Assembly: GCA_030704615.1 (NCBI GenBank)
Contig: CM060731.1
Location: 34,534,001-34,598,000, forward strand
DNA from: Takakia lepidozioides
Lineage: Eukaryota; Streptophyta; Takakiopsida; Takakiales; Takakiaceae
Direction of reading: 5' to 3'
DNA length: 64,000 bases
Made by a program: the position numbers and the translations under genes. The stretch's first letter is position 1. Every line of letters starts with the position of its first letter. Shown piece by piece: positions 47,859-59,939 of this stretch. A model generated the notes under the pieces. That model saw nothing but the letters and a program-made list of their open reading frames with translations, had not been told where the DNA came from and did not search any database.

Positions 47859-50800
47859 ATGGCCACCTTGCATGATGTAGTAGCAGGCACCGTGCAGCTC
47901 AGATATCGTGGCGGGGCATCTTTGTTTCTCCTGAAATTGGCGCCAAACCGTGCATTTCGACAGGAAAAGAAGTTCTTTCCGGGGCGGATACTGTGCATTT
48001 CCCATCATCAAAGAACTTGGAGGCCTCCGAAGCATTTTCAGATTAAGCCGGCTCAATTTTGTAGTCTACGTGTTTCATCTCCGTGCAGGTCTTGGACGTT
48101 TCCCATAAACGAGCCATTTCGGAGAAGAAGTCTCTCCCGACGGATGTCTTCAGATGCTGACAACAAGCCTCTAGGTCCGGGCCAGTACTTAGATGAGAGC
48201 GAAGTTGAGGTGCCATCAAGCCGTGAGGAGTTATTCACTATGGCTAGCCAAGCTGACGACCAAATAGATGCAGGCTCACTGAAGGCCAATGTAATAAATG
48301 AGGAATCTCCTGCTTTCTGGACCTTGGAGGTCGTTGAAGCCTTGGATGAAGTCGGCCCCGTGAGTGGTCTGCCTGTGTTATCAACGGAGGAGATTTCACA
48401 ACTGGTAAATGGAGAAGAGAGGATGAGGGACCACAATCAGCTTGCAAGTTTTGTTGGTTCAATAGTTAGAAACCTAAGTGGGGGCGCACAAAACACAGGT
48501 GCTGCTGCAGGACGGGACAGGAAGAACAAGAGTAAATATGAGCTTTTGTGGAATCCCCTTAGAATGGCGCTGGACGGCAGTACACCTTCCTCTACTGAGC
48601 CTCTAAGAAAAAGGATCGTGGATGGATTGCGCAGGGCTGAGAGCGACCTCTTTGCGGTATGTACTATAAAGTTCCAATTTAGCTGTGAATTTTGGCTGGA
48701 TGGTGGTAATCTGCTGTCTGGACTGCATTAATGTGGTTTTTAAATTCATTCTGATGTTAGGGTGTTACTATTATTGTGATTGAACTTGTGTGTGTTGCTT
48801 CTGTCCCTTGAAAATCTGGATTCACACAGTTTTCAAGTCAAGTTGGAAAATACATATTCATCATGACTGCAACTGGGGCAATTCTTGCAACAGGTTTCCA
48901 ACTGTCAGGTACTCCTTCGAGAGCTGTTGTGATAAATGGAGAATTCTTAAAAGAGGTTTTGTGTGCAAGTAGTATTGCTCTACATACTACAGCACTTCAT
49001 CTGCATCCTGCCTTGTTCGAGAGGAGTTGAGGGATTCGAGCAAAGGATAACAGAAACTAAGATACCCTCCGGGCACCTGTATACAGTGGCCCTTACTGTC
49101 ATTCTTATTAAATACGCGAGTATGCTGCTTCAAAGTTGGTAAAGGATGAAAACGTTATGTTTGGATCAGATTTAGTGAACAGGGTAAGGTCACTTTAAGC
49201 AGACGGTCGACTGTGTCTTGGCAATTACTTAGTTTGGTGGCCTCAGAGGGGCAGGGGTCATGGATTGGCTGTAATCTGCAGGAGGTGAAGCCCATCAGGA
49301 AGGTGTTTTGTGGTTTAGTTGGCTTGCTGGAGTTGTGCTGGGTTCCATGATTGGAGCAGGCCAAGTTTTGGAAAATCATGCCAGGGCCGGTCGCCGTAAT
49401 GTTGTAATCACCGGAAGGTAATGATGTGTACTGGCAGCATGAAGTGAAAGATTGTAAGGAGTCTCGAGACCTTGGACTTTGAGTCAGGAGTAAACACATG
49501 GCTGGAGAGGTTTTGTTTGGTTGTGCTTGATAAATTGTAAGGATCTCTCTTATTTGCTCGCTCGTGTATTGCGAAATTCTATGACAGACGTGGATGCGGA
49601 CAATTCCTCTTGTAAGATAATAGTGGAGGAGCTGTCCAAGAGAGAGGTGAGGTGAGCAGACAAGGGTTGACACAGCGTGATAGTCTAGGATACAAATAGA
49701 TCTGTGGCAGATGATTTTGTTTGTCTAATAATGGGAAGGGATCTCTCTGGATAAGAATTCAGTTTGACATTGATGAGGGGGCTTCCTGTACTAGCATCCC
49801 TCTTCACATGCACTGGACTCTGGAATCTTGAGACATCATGAGGTGGGGTTGTGTTGAGCACACCAATTCCACACCAATTCCTTCCCTGTGACAGAATTCC
49901 CTCTTTTTGTGGTGGGCTTGAACAGCACTCGTGGTTTAGGCAAGGCTCTTGCTCGTGAATTTTTGCGTGCTGGGGACAACGTAGTCATAGCTTCTCGCAG
50001 GTGGGTGAACGACATCTTTACAAATTTAGGTTTGTCGACCAAGTATTTGTGACATCTTTTTACCAGCAGCTCATTATGCCCACATAAGTAGATATATGCC
50101 CCGCTATTTCTGCGAATGTTGATGGTGGGCGCACAGCCTGTTCTGTGTTTGCTTCGGTTAGTAAGTATGGCTGCCTTTGTACTTGAAAGTGGCTTTAGGA
50201 TGGAATATCCTTGTGACAGTAGGTCAAGTAGTTATGGTGGTACTATATTGAGGAAGTTTTGATTTGGTCCGGGCTTTGTTTTCCTTTCTGGGAAAGACAG
50301 CCCTGAGTTGGTGAGTAGCACGGTGACAGAGCTCCAGCAGGAGGTTCAAGAGCTTCGTCGTAGCCTCCTTTTGACCTCAGAGTCTAAAGTGGAGGCTTTG
50401 GAGGCCTGGAAGGCAAACAGAAGAGGCTCAAAAGTGGTAGGATTAGCCTGTGATGTTTCAAAGAGTGAGGATGTACAGGCGCTTGCAAATCTGGCTGTGC
50501 AAAAATTGGGAACCATTGACATTTGGGTGAGTTCACATTACTTACCTTTGACGAGCTTAGGATCAAGCCTACAGTAAGCATCATGTGCTATTTTGATTCT
50601 CTGAATCTCTGCTCTCGAAGTATGTATCCTAGGTGTCAAGTTGAGGAAACTATCTTCTTAAGAATCTATTCTTCAATGAATGTTTCTGTAGTTGGAACCA
50701 TGCTAGTGTGTACCATCATGCTAGATGGCTGAAACTGTTTGAAGTGGTGAATACAATCAGCTGAACCGCCAATCTGTGATATGGAGGCCATAGAGTTGTT

Positions 50801-52856
50801 TCCTTATATTTTATGTCACTGAACTTTTGCGAGTAATGGCTGGTTCCAACTGACAAATCCTATAATAAATAGCAGACTCCACCCTTTGGATATCCAGAGA
50901 TGTAATGTTTGACATGCTGGGAAAGCAGATCAACAATGCTGGGATGAACAAGGGCTTCAGACCTTTGGTGGAGTTTGCAGATGAAGAAATCACTCAAGTG
51001 AGTCTTTCCTTGTCCTCTCTGGAGCAGCAGCAATATGTCTGAAATGCACCCAGAGTATTTCATACGTAACAAAAGTCTGTTCAAAGATACGGGTATCGGT
51101 ATGTTGGTTGTGATTGGTGAATCTGGCATAACATATCTTTTGGGGCTGGAAGAGATATCTCAGGATTAGCTTGACTTGATTGTGTTTCACAGATTGTCTC
51201 TACAAACTTAACGGGTTCTTTAATATGCACCCGTGAAGCTATTCGTGTTATGAAGACACAACCAAAAGGAGGTCATATTTTCAACATGGATGGGGCAGGT
51301 TCTGGAGGTGCAAGCACACCATTGACTGCAGCGTAAGTCTGTTGGAAAAGATGTATTCCACATTCAGGTCACGGTCCTCATTAATTTGCGTTTGGTTGAT
51401 GAGATATGCTGAGAGTTTGAGGAGAAAACTTTGGCATATGATAGCATTTGGTGCTGCTGCAAGTTTCAGTACCAAGAGTCCAGGGTTTCTTTCCAGGTTG
51501 GACAGATTGATATGAATGTGTTAGTTTTGGTCACAGAAGATGGTATTCTATCTTTGTACGGAGACTGATTTGTGGATACGGAGTTGTTTTTGCACACAGA
51601 ATATAATTTTCCCCCAGAAGTACTCAGATTGTTATGCAATAGTAAGTTTTTTCATGTTGCAATTGTCTTTTGGGCACCTAGTAAGGCTTATATGAGAATA
51701 TTCTGTTCCCATTGTTCTTTGAAAGGCTGGTTGCTGGTTAAAGATGAAAGTTGAAAGATGCTTTTTGGTTTGTGGATTTTGTCTAGCCCTGTACCTGGAA
51801 ATCCTGCTTGATTCCCACTGAATTACAGCAGTCTTTCTTGTTCCGTGGGGGGTGCTGTCAGTTATGGAGCAACAAAATGTGGTCTGAGGCAGCTCTCTGC
51901 ATCGCTGCTCCAAGAGTGCAAGGGGTCCCGTGTTGGCATCCATACCGCATCACCTGGCATGGTTCTCACTGACCTACTTCTCAGGTATGCTTTCTCATCA
52001 TTCCACACTGCAATTCTAAGGCTAGTTTCTGGTGAAAGCATTAAAGTGGCTCACTGGGCATGGGGTCATTACCTCCCTTATATGGCAGTGCAGGAAGGAA
52101 ATTTACAGTTTCTCACTTTTGCTACTGCACTTCCTCCAATGCAGTGGGGCCTCACTTCAAAACAAGAAGATGTTCAACATTATTTGCGAGCAGCCTGAGA
52201 CTGTTGCAAGAGCATTGGTGCCAAATTTGCGATCTGTGAAAGGCACAGGCAAAGCAGTCAATTACCTTACGCCTCCCCGAATTGTGCTGGCAATTGTTAC
52301 TGCCTGGCTTCGACGTGGCCGTTGGTTTGATGAAGAAGTACGAACACTGCTTTGATGTTACATTCAATTGTGATTCGTTTTTAGGTTCTCCTCAATCAGC
52401 CTGAGGAAGGAGCTGGTAGCAGCTAGGCACCTTTCATGTTAGTGTTATGGAAAGTGGGAGCTTACAGGCAGGTGCGTGGTGATGCCATGAAGACATTATA
52501 ACCATGAGTATTTCCTTTTTCCTTTAGAGCTACAGGGATGCTGAAAGCTTGTGCCAATCTGGCTCAGATGGGGATGTACAGTGGCGTATGGAGTCTTTCT
52601 AATGTAGAGCCAGGGTGGTGTGGAACAAGCAAGTTACTGACTGTGAAACTGAATGGCTTATGGACAGGGAAGAGCAGTTTATGCAGCAGAGGCTGAGCGG
52701 CTCCGCTTATGGGCTGAAGGACGGGAGAAGTCTCCAGTGACAGCAGCTATGGAGCTTGCGCCAAGTGGTGCTTGGGTCTCTCTCTTCTCCTCATCAGTAA
52801 TTTGTGCCTATATCATCCTTTCGAGTGTATCGGGGGGTGGTAGCCCAGGAACCTGA
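47859..52856 (+). CDS. NYC1: Chlorophyll b reductase NYC1
   Basis: NYC1 reduces chlorophyll b to 7-hydroxymethyl chlorophyll a in thylakoids, the first step of chlorophyll b breakdown. Ten exons were read by hand: 47859-48656, 48830-48908, 49282-49417, 49926-50000, 50301-50526, 50929-50997, 51193-51332, 51862-51984, 52145-52337 and 52668-52856. Phases all match and give 675 residues. A long leader and acidic region (about 265 residues) precede transmembrane segments (YIFIMTATGAILATGFQLSG and FSWLAGVVLGSMIGAG). The short-chain dehydrogenase core follows: nucleotide-binding VVITGSTRGLGKAL, INNAGMNKGF, the Ser region FNMDGAGSGGASTPL and catalytic YGATK. A C-terminal hydrophobic anchor (SLFSSSVICAYIILSSV) ends the protein. 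The N-terminal part before the membrane segments is longer than in Arabidopsis NYC1. The ATG at 47859 (MATLHD) is preferred over an upstream in-frame ATG at 47772. Confidence 0.95.
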
Positions 52857-53928
52857 ATTCCTTCCTATTAGGATGACACCAGTTGAAATTACTGGGAGCC
52901 CTTAGTTTATCCCCACTTGTTATTTATTTGAGGTCCCTTTTTGCACACGTCCAGGTGCACAAAGAACGGGACATCTTTGGGGCTCTGTAGACGCGCGCAA
53001 CTAGACATGGTTCTACCTCATTCATTCATACTGTCACATAGTGAAAAGATTGCTGTGGTGGCAGTTTGTGTAGTGTTTACATAATGTGTTAGGTTATCAT
53101 GGAGATCACATTTACAATTTGTATATATATACTTGTTGAGGGATAGCTTACAAGTTGACGGAGAAGAATAGTCTAGCAGTATAGAAGAAGGTTTACCAGT
53201 CTGTAGATATATGTTGACGTTATCACATGTATGTTAAACTATGTTCCAGCTACATTTGTTTTTTTTAATTCCATGTTTGTATACAAGCTTGGCTCTGAAA
53301 TGACTCTTTCATTTCTGGTTTTGTGGATGTTATTGTACTCAGTATCAAGAGACTGTAGAAGTTGGTGAGGGTCATGTGAGTTCTCCTGGTAAAAGCTGCT
53401 TTGAAATGTCCCATTCTTCATCTGATTATTTTTGGCAGGTGGGATCCAATGTCTGAAAGATATGCATGATGTTTTGAGAACTGTGAATAGAATGCTGTTG
53501 AAGACGGACCCAACACCCACTAAAGAGTCACTAACCTCTGATTCCCAAGGCCTGCCACTGAAGGTGACCAGCAATCCCAGAATAAGAGGTGCAAGGAGAA
53601 GTTGAAGCTTCTTGTGGGGGTTGCGACAATACCCATGATAACACCACCAATTGAAGTCAACATTTTCTACCATCTCTTACAGTACAACCGGGTCGATTTA
53701 TTGTTGGCATCTTGCCCCAACAACTTGAGGAGCGTCCATCCCAATTCGGCAAAGCCAAGTCCCCCCAACCGGGTCGATTTATTGTTGGCATCTTGCCCCA
53801 ACAACTTGAGGAGCGTCCATCCCAATTCAGCAAAGCCAAGTCCCCCCACAGCTCACAGGTGAACGACATACCACAACCTCCAAAATGACCTAAAAGTGAC
53901 CTCCACTGCAATGGAACTGCCGCAATCA
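52857..53928. other. intergenic between convergent NYC1 and arginine decarboxylase; 81-bp tandem duplication
   Basis: No gene is seen. Positions 53685-53846 are two head-to-tail 81-bp copies (unit starting CAACCGGGTCGATTTATTG) that differ by one base, indicating a recent duplication. The unit length is a multiple of three, so long frames persist through it on both strands without being evidence of coding. Confidence 0.75.
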
Positions 53929-55284
53929 CTAGTGTCCAGTGGTAGTTTTATGAGTTCTGGTGTATACTGGGAAGACATAGGTGACAAAGCAAAGGGATGC
54001 TAACACAGAGCCAAAGCTCTTGTCGATTTCACCCTCCTGAATTATGTAATCCTCCTCAAAGATTTCATAGTCCTTGGAGTCAAAGCGCCTCTCAAAAATT
54101 CCAGTCAAATCCTTTCTCAGAATGTTTCTGGCAGTATCCTCACTCCCATGCCCAGAGTATTCCGCAGCATATCCACCAATGTGGAACTTGTCTTTCTTCT
54201 TCCGGATCTAGCACCCCAGTCAACAAGCAGCCTCCCAGATTCATGTTCTGTTGATGTTACGCAGTATCATCCCCAACAGGATCAAGCAACTGTGTGATTG
54301 TCTAGCCAAGTGACCACTGATCCCTAGTGCAAAGACAAGCTGCATCATTAGCAGAGACTTTGATTAAATCTAAGACATTCTACAGTGCAGAGTTGGCAGT
54401 GCAAGGTCAAAAGACAAGCACCTGCATGCGGCCCACACCAGCAGTAATGCGGTCGCCCTTCACACCATGCATGGTAGCCATTATGGATTCCATGACAGCA
54501 CCATGTCTCAGAAATGGCTTCGCCTCCTCCAGTGTAAGTGCTTCGGACTCTGGTGGTATCACTGAACTGTACTTTACAATGTTCAGATCTTGGATACCTG
54601 ATTGAGAGAGAAACATGTTAATCTCTCAGTTCTTGCATAAAAGCTGCAGAAAAAGTTCAAACATAGAATCAGGAGTACTGCCTCCAATTACTTGAATGGC
54701 CTTCGCAGCACAGTCACTTAATGTACATTGCAGAGGGGGTGTAGTGTGGAAGACATACCCGCATCCTCTAAAGCCAGGTCGTAGGAACCAGTCTCCCATG
54801 GGTCGGACCCTTCGCCCTGGTCAGTCTCCCCATAGCCCTTTACCATGAAATAGTGCTTGGGGATGCGAGTCCCCAACAGAGTACCGTAGCCACCCAACAC
54901 GAGGGGATTCTGCTGCAGATGAAGAATGTCATCGGTATCGTTTTGGTTAGCATATTGTTTGAGGCCGACCTTCTGGGGCAGCTTGGGCACACCTCCATTT
55001 GGGTGGTGCGTAGTGTGTGATCTGGCTATTTTGGTTTCTTTTGTACGCGCGCACCGCAACGCAAGTCTATTATCACTAGACTCCCGGCAAATATTATTTG
55101 GTGCAGCATTGAACTGATCAACTAGTTTGGTAAACCCTGCTACACGCCCGGTAAAGGAAAGACCTTTGGTGGGCCTGCCATTTTCAAACTTTTGAGCTCT
55201 GCAATTCCCCGACGTGATGCATGCACTGGCGGGTGTATGAGATCCTAGCCTGTGGGTCAGTCCTGTTGCCTGCGTTGCTTCCAT
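53929..55284 (-). CDS. Pyruvoyl-dependent arginine decarboxylase (PvlArgDC family)
   Basis: The enzyme converts arginine to agmatine and CO2, a route to polyamines. The precursor cleaves itself at a Ser-Ser bond to form beta and alpha chains, with a pyruvoyl cofactor on the alpha chain. Exons are 54759-55284, 54422-54597 and 53929-54207; phases match and give 326 residues. Residues 1 to about 135 are a Ser/Thr/Asn-rich extension resembling an organelle leader. The family core follows: IPKHYFMVKGYGE, SYDLALEDAGIQDLN, the self-cleavage site VKYSSVIPP (Ser186-Ser187), GDRITAGVGRMQ, then HIGGYAAEYSGHG with a likely catalytic Glu. The family is best known from archaea and bacteria; plants otherwise use an unrelated PLP enzyme. 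Introns and a leader show it is a resident nuclear gene, not contamination. The last 20 or so residues (after FGSVLAS) are less certain, since a further splice is possible there. Confidence 0.85.
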
Positions 55285-55814
55285 ATCTCCGCACCAAAAA
55301 GACGGGGGGAGAGTTGATCAACGAAATGATCAAAAACTCCAACAGTTGCAAGCCTTCCACCAACGCGACAAATTACAAGTGCCTGGAATGAAGGACCGTG
55401 CTTTGAACACCAGGTGGCTGGCTTGGATGCAGTTATGCCTGACGGGTGTCAAGCCAAGATCTGCGTTGTGGGCTTGTTACTTGTGAGATTGCCATGTGCC
55501 AAATTATGCTTCGAATCTGCTCTGCTCCATGCAGGTTTTACTTTCACAACCTGAAGGTAACCAGAACTATGTACTTCTCACTGTATGATTTTACAAGTCA
55601 ACATGTAATGTTAGCCAATGTTGAATTATGTGCTTGGTAAGTACTTTTAGTGTTAAGTTAAACATCTGTAAAATGAGATTGTAATGAAGACAATGGCATC
55701 ATCATTTGAGAGCAGCAGATATGCATTATCCGATATGTAACAACAGCCTTCAATGTTCAAGGCTTTAAATATACATAACATGAGTTGACGAAAGATGCCC
55801 TGACCAATTACAAA

Positions 55815-57241
55815 CTAAACTGGCTTCTTTTTCTTTTTCTTTGCAGACAAAGCTCCCAAGCCGAGTGACTTCCACCGGGTTTTAGCAATGCCTTGACAAT
55901 CTCTGCCAAGGCCCTTGCCTTCCACAAAACCCATCTTCGCCATCATGCGCGATCCAAAACGGCCTCAAACGTCCCGAAAGCAGCAGGGCCCACTGGCATC
56001 ACCTGCATTTGGTGTGAACTTGCAGCCCCACTCCTTGAGCTTTCCCCTCTTTCAGTCACGCTGGAAGCTAAGTTACTCTCAAGGCCTAGGCCTGCAGTCC
56101 CTCCCAACACAGCTGAGGAGCTATTTTCCTCTTCTGCCCCAACGATTCCACTTGAAACAAAAGACATCAGATTACTCGCATACTTTACCTTCCCTTGGCT
56201 GCTGGTAACACGGCCCTTGTCAGCACTTTTCGGTTCACGACCTGCATAGGAAAGGATAGCAAATGAGAAAAGCGAAAGAAAAGCAAAAAGCGGGCTTTTT
56301 CAAAAGCTCTTGCCAATCCAAGCCTCATCTCAAAAGCTCAACTGCCTCTTCATGAGAAGGTTGATCACCTGATGGCATTCTCCTGGACTTCAGCTGTGGC
56401 AAGGATCCATGAGTTGGACTGGACTTATGTTTACGCCCTCCGCGCTTATGTGAAGTTGCCTGCAAGCTTTGACAGGGTTGCAGTGTGACATGGCTGACGT
56501 TTTTTGCCATAGGATGCTCTTCACCTGTTACGAACTTGCTGATAGGAATCGACCGGGCAGCTCTCCCCACATGTTGCCCTGGGACCTACACAAAGAGAGC
56601 ATGGATTACAGCCTACCATCTGTGCTACCTCAAAACCGTAAACCACGAGTCTTCAGGTTGACAGAGATCAATGTCAGTACCGGCAGGTAATAGAGACTCA
56701 AGCTTAAATTAGTACACATCTGTAAAGCGGCTTGAAAACTTGCTAGGATCTCAAGTGCGTGCAGTTGCTACCCCAACTTTCTGTGGAGACCTGGCCGCTC
56801 CTATGTAGCCGTGTCTAGGATTGAATAATTTGCCAAGGCTGGTCAGGGACACTTGTGGATTCCCCAACTTAAAAGTCTTGCAGGCTATTATTGTTGTTTC
56901 GAGCTGGGAATCTCACCTGTGCCCGGTCATAGTTTTGATTCATGGGCTCAACAGCATAGATGCCCGAATGCTTCAACACCAATGCGTCCAGCCTCTGTTT
57001 CCCAGGAATCACTCCATCCAGGTGAGTTCGGCCCAGCCAGTACATTGAGTCATGGCATGAGTGGCGACTGGACATATTTACTTCTCAACCGAATGCAATG
57101 CACATAATGTCACAAAATTCTGAATATGTCGGTCTTGAATGAGGATGCGACTGGTCACGTAGAAGGTCTTTACCGCATTAATGTCGGCAAGGTCAAAGCC
57201 AAGCCGTAGCGCTTGTTCGTTCCGCTGCTGTTTCTTTTGCC
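55815..57241 (-). CDS. R3H and G-patch domain RNA-binding protein, possibly degenerate
   Basis: Proteins with this pair of domains work in RNA processing and can activate DEAH helicases. Exons recognised are 57174-57241, 56917-56994, 56369-56585 and 55815-56241. The first two join as GFDLADINARLDALV...EPMNQNYDRAQ, the first half of an R3H domain; the second half is not evident. Exon 3 has RSIPISKFVTGEE and a basic stretch; exon 4 continues with LMSFVSSGIVGAEEE. The G-patch itself (GSRMMAKMGFVEGKGLGRD) lies in a different frame from the start of exon 4: the upstream frame hits a stop right where the G-patch begins (near 55956). Sequence expected between FGTFEA and FGSRMM, and between GIAK and KSLGLGA, is missing. 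No 5' exons were found upstream of 57241. Either splicing is unusual or this is a decaying copy. Confidence 0.55.
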
Positions 57242-59930
57242 CTGCATGACTCCACCTTGCTGTGAGTACCTGCATGATCCATCGACATCTCATGTGCAGA
57301 GCAATTCCTTAGACTCTGATCAGATCTACTAGCTGGCCTGCTTAAGCTCAAGTCAAGTGCAAACAAGTTGTGGATTGAAAGATCTGAGCCAAGGTTTGCA
57401 CACAATCTTAGTGTGCACCTCAATTGTCGTAAATAGGTACTATTGCATAAGATCATGCCTAGTACGTGTACAACATGATTAACTCTGGGGACCAGGTTTT
57501 CAGAAGTGCAGTGAAGCTCAGTCCACAGCGCGCTCTGGAGTTGAATAATCTGCGAAAAATCTGCACCGAAAATCCATTTGAGCGGACAACACTGCATTTT
57601 TCAGTCATTGGACTGCAAAACAAAAAGGAAAAGGCAGTGAACCTTGGAGCTCTGCAACGTACCAGGCATGGTTTTGGAAATTTTCTGGGTCTTGCTGGTA
57701 CTGATGGGCCCTTTCTTGGAATATGTCTGTGACCCCTTGCTTGCTATTTTTCTTCTATTTGCTGCAGCAGGCGTCTTTGGACTCGGGCCTGCGTGTTTTG
57801 CATGTCCGAGGTCATAATGGTTACAACGGCAATGACCCGGGCTCTAAGGGAAGATGTCTCTCACACCAATGTATGCACTTGGTCAAGTAACCCCCTGCCA
57901 CTACTGCAACATGAGGAGACTTGTAATTAACATCTCAAAGTTTGACCCTCACTGCCACAATTGATGCCCTACGTGTCCGCGAGTCTAAATTACATTCCTA
58001 CATCTCATCGGGCAGATTGATGTCCTAGAGAAAAATAGATGCTGATCAAAGACCCGTGCAGCACGAAAGCCAATTAGGGGATAAATGGGGAAGGGAGTCT
58101 AAGCGGCGCTAGGCTCGATCAGACTCGTGATCTCGAACGGGAGAGCAAAGGACAGGGTACCCAGATCGACTGGGCAAGAGAGACAGCCTCACTACCGACA
58201 CAATCCTTGCGGAGATCAGCCCACACTACTGATCAGCCGCCAAGAGATATATTCAATATAAGTGCATTCAAATATTCACCTGTTGGACGGTCTGGGGTTC
58301 AATCCCCTGTTGGGTCATCGGCCTTAGGGTCTGGGGGCTTAAAGCTTCATATGAAATAGTTAGACTTATGGCACTCGCAAGCTTCTTTTTTCCTTAAATT
58401 CCAACGTGAAACTAAACTGCGAAGGGCAGGGGCTGAGCTTCGCAAGCTCTGAAATCGTTGAATCTCATGTAGGTTCGCGAGTCTCTTTCATGCAAGCCAA
58501 CGAACCTCGTCCTGAAAACCAAGCAGCCCTGGAGCTGATATTACTGTCTGCTAAAAGGAAGACAAAGGATTACCGAGCACACTTAACCGTTTAGGGGAAC
58601 GTCTCTGAAAGCAGAAATCTAGCACGTACGCCTAAGCAGCTCAAAGTTTAAATGAGCCTTGGTACTTTTAGAATTTATGTTTTTACGATGACGCCTTGAA
58701 TTTATATGTGATCAGCTGGGGAAAGCCGCATGTTGGGCGAGCTGTCAGCATCTAGCTGGGAGGCCATCAAATCTTGTACTGTAAGGAATTCCCCTCCAAA
58801 CCCAAGAGAAGTCGAAATCCTTGAGGAGGTGGGAAACTCTATCCTCAGAGTGCTCATGAATCACTGTATACTTAGCTGTAGACAAAGAATCCCAAGTATT
58901 ACATGCATGGCATTCCATTAATATATCCCAAAAGCTTCTGTGAAGCACCCTAGAAGGCAGGGAATTTTGTTATCTTGATTAATATATTTAGAGCTTCCAA
59001 ACATGCCAAAGAGAGAGCGAAGGCAAGCCCACAGAGGGGAAGTCACGCAATTCAACAGAATTTCGACCTTCCTGCACGATCAACCACTTTCCAAGAAGCA
59101 TATAAGTGGCGAGATTTGGAGTAACTAGTACCAGACTGCAGCTGCAAAGAAACAAGCAAACAGAGAGTGTTCAATAGAGTCTTGAAATAGAATCATAAAG
59201 CAGATTGGAGGGTAAAGGAGGCCCCCACTGGTCAGGACTAGTAAATCCCAATTGGACAACGGGGAAATATGATGTTGAATGCCATAATTTTTTTGTTCCA
59301 TTTATCATGAGTCATCGAAAAGGATGGGTTCATAAGGGAGAGAGCACTAAGCAAACAACAGATGAGGGCGGGGCATTAAAGGATTGATTTAAATTCCCCA
59401 GAGATCTGATCCAACACTTGAATATCAAAGAGGTCCACCAAGGCCACCGAAACTTGATTGCCTAGGACCAGAAAACCAGGTCTGCCATCCACCTCAAAAA
59501 GCCACCCCGAACGTTAGCAAATCCGTTCAAAGATTTCCTGACTGGGATTTTTCCTGCCTTTCCGGGAATCAGAAAGGGCCACTGCCTGAATACCCTGGAT
59601 CCAGTTTTGGGGAATGGTGAAAGTTGTTCTTGCAGATGATCCTCAGATGATCTAACAAGCAGAGTCAGGTCTTCTGAAAGAGCCAACCAGACCAGCAACT
59701 ACAGACTAATCCAAAATGCAATTCAAGTCAAGATGGCCCGCCTTTGCATCTCGGATGTGCAGATCGAAAGTCTTTGCGAGTTATTGGGGATTATTGGAGG
59801 GAAATGTTTTTAGAACCCTGTCTTGAGCTGGCCCAACGAAGTTGTCTTAACTTACTACTAAGGATCATGCTGCTATTCAGCAAAATCAGAACACAGCATC
59901 AATATATGAATTAAGACGATTTGTTTGTTT
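57242..59930. other. no supported gene
   Basis: I looked for 5' exons of the G-patch gene here and for genes on the plus strand, and found neither. A GGGGTTCAATCCCC hairpin near 58290 looks like a tRNA T-arm but has no matching cloverleaf. The rest shows only short interrupted frames. Confidence 0.4.
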
Positions 59931-59939
59931 GTTTTGTCA

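Noticed and set aside
53602-53929. Overlapping long frames on both strands with a repeated 27-residue peptide.
   Set aside because: They result from an 81-bp tandem duplication whose length is a multiple of three. No domain or gene context supports them.
58270-58325. A possible tRNA gene with a GGGGTTCAATCCCC T-arm.
   Set aside because: No acceptor, D-arm or anticodon stem can be paired upstream. At most it is a tRNA-derived repeat fragment.
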